A stretch of DNA of 64,000 nt from Trichuris trichiura. Taxonomy: Eukaryota; Nematoda; Enoplea; Trichinellida; Trichuridae. The translations under genes were made by a program, and so were the position numbers. The notes beneath the pieces were generated by a model. It searched no databases, was not told the DNA's origin, and was given only the letters and a program-made list of their open reading frames with translations. Shown here one piece after another: positions 58,850 to 64,000 of the stretch (within the stretch, counting starts at the first letter, position 1; each line of letters opens with the position of its first letter). Location of the stretch: NCBI GenBank assembly GCA_037903355.1, contig JBAJFE010000004.1, positions 2,852,001 to 2,916,000 on the forward strand, written 5' to 3'.

Positions 58850-60377
58850 ATGACGAAGAAACCTAATGCCATGATTGCAATTAATATACTAATTATTTCA
58901 ACTTATGTGGAAGAAATCGTGAAAACCCACAAAAATTTGTTCACGCCGGCTGTGACCGTTCCCAGCCATGTTAAACCAATGCTTCCACTTGCAAAAGCGC
59001 TTCGGAAAGAAGGACACTCCATCTCTCTGGCGCAGTACTACTCAGACGAAAAGGAGAAACTGTCTGAAGTGAATGTGGAATTCATTTACCTATATACGTA
59101 CGGCGAAAACTGTATGGATGAAAAATTTTCTAATTCGGTTTAGCGTGTGAAAACGGCGATCCTGTGGGGAAGCTTAATGTCTGGGTGGGCAGCTGGAGAG
59201 GTCTGCCATCGTTCATGAAACGATGACTACAATACCTACTTTTATGACCAACTTACGGCAGGTAAGTGGGATTTCCTGATCATAGACAAGATGCTTCAAC
59301 CCTGCGGGATGAACCTGTCAACTGCATCCAAAAATTTAACATGGATTGATTATTCCACCACACACATTATGAAATTGCCAAGAGCATTCAGAGCCGTTCA
59401 CCTGTCATCTTCTGTTGACATAAGTGCGAACGCAGAAGTATATGAACCTAAACGTTTTGGAAATCGACTGACGAACCTCCTGAGTTACATAGAAGAGCTG
59501 GCTTTTTGGGACCTTCTAAACATTACAATGGAGACCTCAGCGGAAGGCATACCGATTGGAAAATGGCGTGTACAATTTCTACACAAACGGAGTATATTCC
59601 ATAGGATCACTGCCGGCTATTCTAGATGTTCCCCTTCCACAAACAGTTAACACTTTTGTAGTGGATTATGAATGCCCAAAGCCTGCTAAACTTAGCGGGG
59701 AGTACATAAACTTCGCTGAAGACTCACTATCAAAAGGGACAATTATTTTGTCATTCGCTCACTTTGCTGATTGGAAAGCAGCGCTAGTAGCAACCGTTCA
59801 AGCAGTTTCCTCTGCATTTGAGAATTTACAGCAATATCGCATTATTTGGCAGTTCAATGGAGACCTGAGCGTGGTAACCAACAGATCGCACGTTAAAATC
59901 GAAAGCTAGGTTCCACTAGCGGCAATACTGCAACACCCAAAAACAGCAGTATTCATCACGCATACTGGAATTAAAAGCTTTCTCAAAGCCGTGTGCTTTG
60001 CAACACCAGTTGTTTCTGTGCCTGTTTTTGGTGATCAAGTCAGGTCTTCCGTGCTCGCTTCAATACATGGCTTCGGTATTAGGCTGGACAAGACGCCTTT
60101 AACCAAAGAAACGCCTTACAACACGATCATCACAGTTGCAGAGAATCGCAAATACAAAGAACGAATTATTAAGTTCAGCGGAATGATTTCCGACCGAATT
60201 ATGGATGCTACCTCGAATGGAAAATTTTGGATCAACTTTTATCTACGGCATCCGAGCAGCACCAATCGCATAAAGCTCAAAGGAACCGTGCTGAATAACT
60301 TTACTTACACTTGTTATGACGCCTTTCCACTTTTACGCGTTCTGCTTTTCAGCTTATGCTCAGCAATTGATAGCTAA
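58850..60377 (+). pseudogene. UDP-glucuronosyltransferase pseudogene, UGT 3
   Basis: A near-twin of UGT 4, 1528 bp long against 1530. Damage: TAG at 59141-59143, TGA at 59216-59218, and TAG at 59907-59909, each where UGT 4 has TGG (Trp), plus a two-base deletion near 59574 (GTACAATTTC for GTACAAGATTTC) that shifts the frame. The rest reads through clearly, including PSHVKPM near the N-terminus, the TGIKSF part of the donor signature, FGDQ and the C-terminal anchor. Few other differences separate it from UGT 4, so inactivation is recent. A GTG 24 bases upstream is in frame, but ATG at 58850 aligns with the preferred start of UGT 4. Confidence 0.92.
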
Positions 60378-60829
60378 TCTTATTCTCACCGAATGAGTAT
60401 AATGTCCTTGTACTGGAAGCGAGCAGTATTTTTCTAGGCGGCCATATTTTAGTACACAGACGAAGCCGGTTTCCTTAATGGAACACCGCACTGCTTGCGC
60501 CGCCCATTGATTTATGCATTGAATATTCCTGCAAGTTTTCAGATAACATTGCGCAAGTCAGAGTACTTAAAAGTGAAAGAGAAATTTCAGCACCTCGAAA
60601 ATGCATTCTACATGCTAGGTAAGCAGCACAGCCTAATGGTTGTGATTATTATTTTTATGTAACATCAACGAACGCTGCCCAATAAATTCTAACTAATTTC
60701 CTGCTGCGCAGCTTCTGAGACCTATTCTGCCGAGCAAACATCTACCTTCTTCCTGCTATACGCCCAAGTATGGAAAAAATTAAAATCGATTTTCCGGAGC
60801 TTAGAAGCCTTCCAGAGTTGCAGAAGATC

Positions 60830-61108
60830 GGTTGGACGCTCAGTGCATCGTCTCACTGACTAGGCAGGACCGAAGCCTAATTGCTCAAGGCAGAGCTGAC
60901 GGTGGAGGTCTCGGCCAAAGTTGGTCGGATGGAGCGGCTTGCAACCGTAAAGACCGACCGGAAGGGCGGCGTAATTACGCCGATGACGGGTCATGTGTAG
61001 ACCCGAAAGTTTCGTCGTAAACGTTAAATAAACAATGGGTTGAAAATTCCGCGAAAAAATTTAGAAGACAGAATTTAGAAACCCGCCACGAAGAAAAAGA
61101 AAAAAGAA
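60830..61108 (+). mobile_element. Penelope-like element 7, right half only
   Basis: Matches the right half of PLE 6 (CTGACTAGGC-GGAC, CGGCTTGCAACCGTAAAGACC, the ribozyme-like motif, then AAACCCGCCACGAAG and an A/G-rich tail). The inverted left arm is missing and no target duplication is evident, so boundaries are approximate. Confidence 0.55.
60977..61015 (+). ncRNA. Hammerhead-like motif, degenerate (PLE 7)
   Basis: ACG, CCGATGA, stem II CGGGTC/GACCCG, AAAGTTT, CGT. Stem I ACG/CGT is kept, but the core CTGATGA has become CCGATGA, so activity is unlikely. Confidence 0.45.
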
Positions 61109-62034
61109 TGGCGTCATCTTTTAAGCAGTACCGGCACATCACTGCTGGACAATGACGCACACCCTAGCGTTCTTCTATGGCTGTCCAATAGCAGCACTAT
61201 TTTCTAATGTGTGGCCAGTATCCTATAAATGATTGTGCCACTCTTTATCCCAGCCAAACTGCATTACAGGGAATTCGCGAATAAGAAGATGGCGGATAAC
61301 GACGGTAGCCTGTATTCGAAATGTCTATTTTCGGCATTTTGACTATTCGAATTTTGGTCTTATGACCCAGACCAAGCAGTTATATTCTCAGATGCACACA
61401 TAGGGCAGTTTTCCGTATTGCTTAAAAAGTAGCCTGATTCCGTTAAACTGCGATATATAGACCGTGGCAAGAAACGGTACACCCCGAAAGCTTTACCTTT
61501 ACTTACATGGGAACAGCGCTTCAGCGATGTTGGCCATTCTTCTCTGCTTTTCGCAGCGGAATTTGGTTAGGATGTCAATACGAGTTAATAACAACTTTTA
61601 AGTGAGTGAAAGAGTTGCCAGGGCCGCACTCAAGGCGAAATAACTTTGTAGCGTCATAGCGCCCCATGGCTGGCTCATTCCGCCTTTCCACGTGTTTGGG
61701 ACAAAAGCACACATAAGAAAAAAGTCATCTGCTAGCACGTGACCATTGAGACATTTGGCAGTCACTTAAGCAAAAAGGAGTCCTTGACCAAAGCAATACA
61801 AGCAGAAACTAAATATTTGCTCTACCACTTGGAACAAGCATGTTTTCCTCTCTTACACTGAAAAAAGAAAGGCAGAAGTCAACAGCAAGAACCAGTAACA
61901 AATGAACAAAGTATCAAAACGTCAAAGTGATATGAGTAGAGCATCAACTGGATGTTTAAATGGGTCACCATTCGCTTTTCAGCTGTCCCAGCATAGTGAT
62001 ACGTCAAAGTGAAATTCTCTCTGCTCATACACTA

Positions 62035-63564
62035 ATGACGAAGAAATCTATTGCCACGATAGCAATTAATATACTAATTGTTTCAACTTATGTGGAAGAA
62101 ATCGTGAAAGCCCACTATATTTTGTTCATGCCGGCTCTGACCGTCCCCAGCCATGTTAAATCAATGCTTCCACTCGCAAGAGCGCTACGGAAGGACGGAC
62201 ACTCCATCTCTCTGGCGCAGTACTACTCACAGGAAATGGAGAAACTGTCTGAAAATAATGTGGAATTCATTTACCTTTCTACTTACGGAGAAGACTTCAT
62301 GGATGAAAAATTTGATAATTCGGTTTGGCGTGTGAAAACAGCGATCCCATGGGAAAGCTTAATGTCTGGGTGGGCAGCCGGAGAGATCTGCCGTCTTTCA
62401 TGGAATGATGACAACAATACCAACTTTTATGCCGACCTCACGGCAGGTAAATGGGATTTGCTGATCATAGACAATTTATTTCAACCTTGCGGAATGGTTC
62501 TGTCAACTGCATCCAAAAATTTGACTTGGGTTGATTATTCTACCACACACATGATGAAGTTGCCAAGAGCATTCAGAGGCGTTCAGCTATCACCTTCTGT
62601 TGACATAAGTGCGAACGCAGATGTGTATGAACCTAAACGTTTTGGAAGCCGACTAATGAGCCTCCTAAACTGCATAGAAGAGCTGGCCTTTTGGGTTCTT
62701 ATAAACACTCTAATGGAGACCCGAGCGGAAGGCATACCGATTGGAAAATGGCGTGTACAAGATTTCTACACAAACGGAGTATATTCCATAGGATCACTGC
62801 CGGCTATTCTAGATGTTCCCCTTCCGCAAACAGCTGACACTTTTGTAGTAGATTATGAATGCCCAAAGCCTGCTAAACTTAGCGGGGAGTATCTGCAATT
62901 CGTTGAAGACCCCCTATCAAAAGGGACAATTGTTTTGTCATTTGGTCACTTTGCTGATTGGAAAGCAGCGCCAGCAGCAACGATTCAAGCAGTTTCCTCT
63001 GCATTTGAAAATTTACAGCAATATCGCATTATTTGGCAGTTCAATGGAGACCTGAGCGTGGTAACCAACAGATCGCACGTTAAAATCGAAAGCTGGGTTC
63101 CACTAGCGGCAATACTGCAACACCCAAAAACAGCAGTATTCATCACGCATACTGGAATTAAAAGCTTTCTCGAAGCCGTGTGCTTTGCAACACCAGTTGT
63201 TGCTGTGCCTTTGTTTGCTGATCAACCAAGGTATTCCATGCTCGCCTCAATGCATGGCTTTGGTATTAGGCTGGACAAGACGAATTTAGCCAAGGAGGCG
63301 CTCTACAATACGATCGTCACAGTTGCAGAGAATCGCAAATACAAAGAACGAATTACTAAGTTCAGCGGAATGATTTCCGACCGAATTATTGATGCTACCT
63401 CGAATGGAAAGTTTTGGATCAATTTTTATCTACGGCATCCGAGCAGCGTCAATCGCATGAGACTCAAAGGAACCATGCTGAATAGCTTTACTTGCAGCTG
63501 TTATGATGTCTTTACACTTTTATGCATTCTGCTTTTCAGTTTACGCTCAGCAATTGATAGCTAA
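62035..63564 (+). CDS. UDP-glucuronosyltransferase-like protein, UGT 4
   Basis: Single-exon frame; from ATG 62035 it is 509 residues, the length of UGT 1 and 2. An in-frame ATG at 61960 adds 25 residues with no leader character, and the aligned UGT 3 upstream region does not conserve it, so 62035 is preferred. Leader-like residues 6-20, likely catalytic His40 (LTVPSH) and Asp146 (LLIIDNLFQPCG). The donor signature near 354-397 reads WVPLAAILQHPKTAVFITHTG, then FLEA and FADQ; again Leu replaces the Gln of WxPQ and Thr the first Gly of THGG. A membrane anchor at about 491-503 ends the protein. Diverged from the UGT 1/2 pair; intact partner of UGT 3. Confidence 0.9.
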   Translation: MTKKSIATIAINILIVSTYVEEIVKAHYILFMPALTVPSHVKSMLPLARALRKDGHSISLAQYYSQEMEKLSENNVEFIYLSTYGEDFMDEKFDNSVWRVKTAIPWESLMSGWAAGEICRLSWNDDNNTNFYADLTAGKWDLLIIDNLFQPCGMVLSTASKNLTWVDYSTTHMMKLPRAFRGVQLSPSVDISANADVYEPKRFGSRLMSLLNCIEELAFWVLINTLMETRAEGIPIGKWRVQDFYTNGVYSIGSLPAILDVPLPQTADTFVVDYECPKPAKLSGEYLQFVEDPLSKGTIVLSFGHFADWKAAPAATIQAVSSAFENLQQYRIIWQFNGDLSVVTNRSHVKIESWVPLAAILQHPKTAVFITHTGIKSFLEAVCFATPVVAVPLFADQPRYSMLASMHGFGIRLDKTNLAKEALYNTIVTVAENRKYKERITKFSGMISDRIIDATSNGKFWINFYLRHPSSVNRMRLKGTMLNSFTCSCYDVFTLLCILLFSLRSAIDS

Positions 63565-63726
63565 CCCCATTTTTAATGAAAAAGTAATAACGCTCTCGTG
63601 CTGGAAGTGAGTACCACTACTTCCTAGGCTATCCATACTTCAGTATACAGACGGAACCGGCTTTTTTGATGGAACAGAGCGTTGCATGCACGGCCCATTG
63701 ATTTATGCATCAGAAATTGTTTTGAT
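63565..63726. other. 3' flank of UGT 4
   Basis: Resembles the region after UGT 3 (60378-60530). No gene is seen. Confidence 0.5.
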
Positions 63727-64000
63727 AATGAACTGTCTTTATTACGGAGTGAACGTCCCGTTAAATATACAATAACCTTAAATCTGCGGATCTTTCAAGT
63801 CAATCGTGACCCGTCTTCAGCGGTCTTAAAATAAATTTAATTTGCGAAGCCAGGTCAACCTTCAATCGCTTTTGACGATTTAAAACGAGTGTTTTAAAGT
63901 TTTCTGTTGGAGGTTTCTTCTCTGTCTGTCAGCTGCTACCTCTCTTGTTCCGTATAGCTTGCAGTTTTTTTTGTGTGTACCTTTTGATTTATTTTTCAAA
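63727..64000. mobile_element. Penelope-like element 8, left part, cut by the window end
   Basis: Begins with AATGAACTGTCTTTATTACGGAG, an arm end shared with PLE 1 and PLE 5, then a ribozyme-like motif on the minus strand. The opposite arm and target duplication would lie beyond 64000. Confidence 0.6.
63786..63823 (-). ncRNA. Hammerhead-like motif (PLE 8)
   Basis: On the minus strand: CCG, CTGAAGA, stem II CGGGTC/GACTTG (two G-U pairs), AAAGATC, CGC. The core is intact but stem I (CCG/CGC) keeps only two pairs. Confidence 0.45.

Larger units (their letters stand above)
60378..62034. other. Intergenic region between the UGT pseudogene and UGT 4
   Basis: It contains PLE 7 (about 60830-61108). 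60380-60540 resembles the 3' flank of UGT 4 after 63565. 61620-62034 is paralogous to 58395-58849. Nothing else is recognised. Confidence 0.45.

Noticed and set aside
61960..62034. Upstream in-frame ATG extending UGT 4 by 25 residues
   Set aside because: The extension is not leader-like, and the aligned UGT 3 region does not conserve it; starting at 62035 gives 509 residues like its paralogues.

Overview
The window is eukaryotic DNA: genes split by short GT-AG introns, TATA boxes about 40-50 bp before start codons, AATAAA signals after stop codons, UDP-glucuronosyltransferase (UGT) genes, and BEL/Pao, hAT and Penelope-like transposon debris. Gene style and content suggest a nematode, most likely a trichinellid (Trichinella/Trichuris type). 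That assignment is inference. No tRNA, rRNA or CRISPR array was recognised.

Two tandem families fill the window. The first has six copies (755-4672, 11710-14736, 22758-25937, 31558-34753, 40160-42625 and a broken one at 47397-51666), all + strand and all with the same eight exons. Each intact copy predicts a secreted protein of 325-327 residues: a 14-residue leader exon, a region with six conserved cysteines, and a C-terminal domain matching the NUDT9 / TRPM2 NUDT9-H ADP-ribose fold. The Nudix box position has lost its catalytic glycines and glutamates, so these look like secreted pseudo-Nudix proteins. Copies 1-2 form one subfamily and copies 3-6 another. The second family is four single-exon UGT genes (17140-18669, 54139-55668, a pseudogene at 58850-60377, and 62035-63564), each built as a 509-residue ER-lumenal enzyme with a C-terminal membrane anchor.

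Layout: Nudix-like 1, a 5.6-kb hAT element, Nudix-like 2, UGT 1, Nudix-like 3, BEL/Pao and hAT remnants, Nudix-like 4, 5 and 6 (6 is interrupted by a hAT element inside exon 7), then UGT 2, the UGT pseudogene and UGT 4. Intergenic regions are mostly paralogous flank copies carried by the tandem duplications.

The least expected content is a family of at least eight short Penelope-like (PLE) insertions. Several are near-perfect palindromes with an asymmetric tail of about 35-50 bp on one side and 9-14 bp target duplications. One keeps the end of a GIY-YIG endonuclease reading frame. Their arms carry hammerhead-ribozyme-like motifs (CTGANGA, stem II, GAAA, a UH cleavage site), and the 3-bp stem I covaries between copies. 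The motif has one irregular base at the foot of stem II, so activity is a hypothesis. No experiment or database search was available; all functions are read from sequence.
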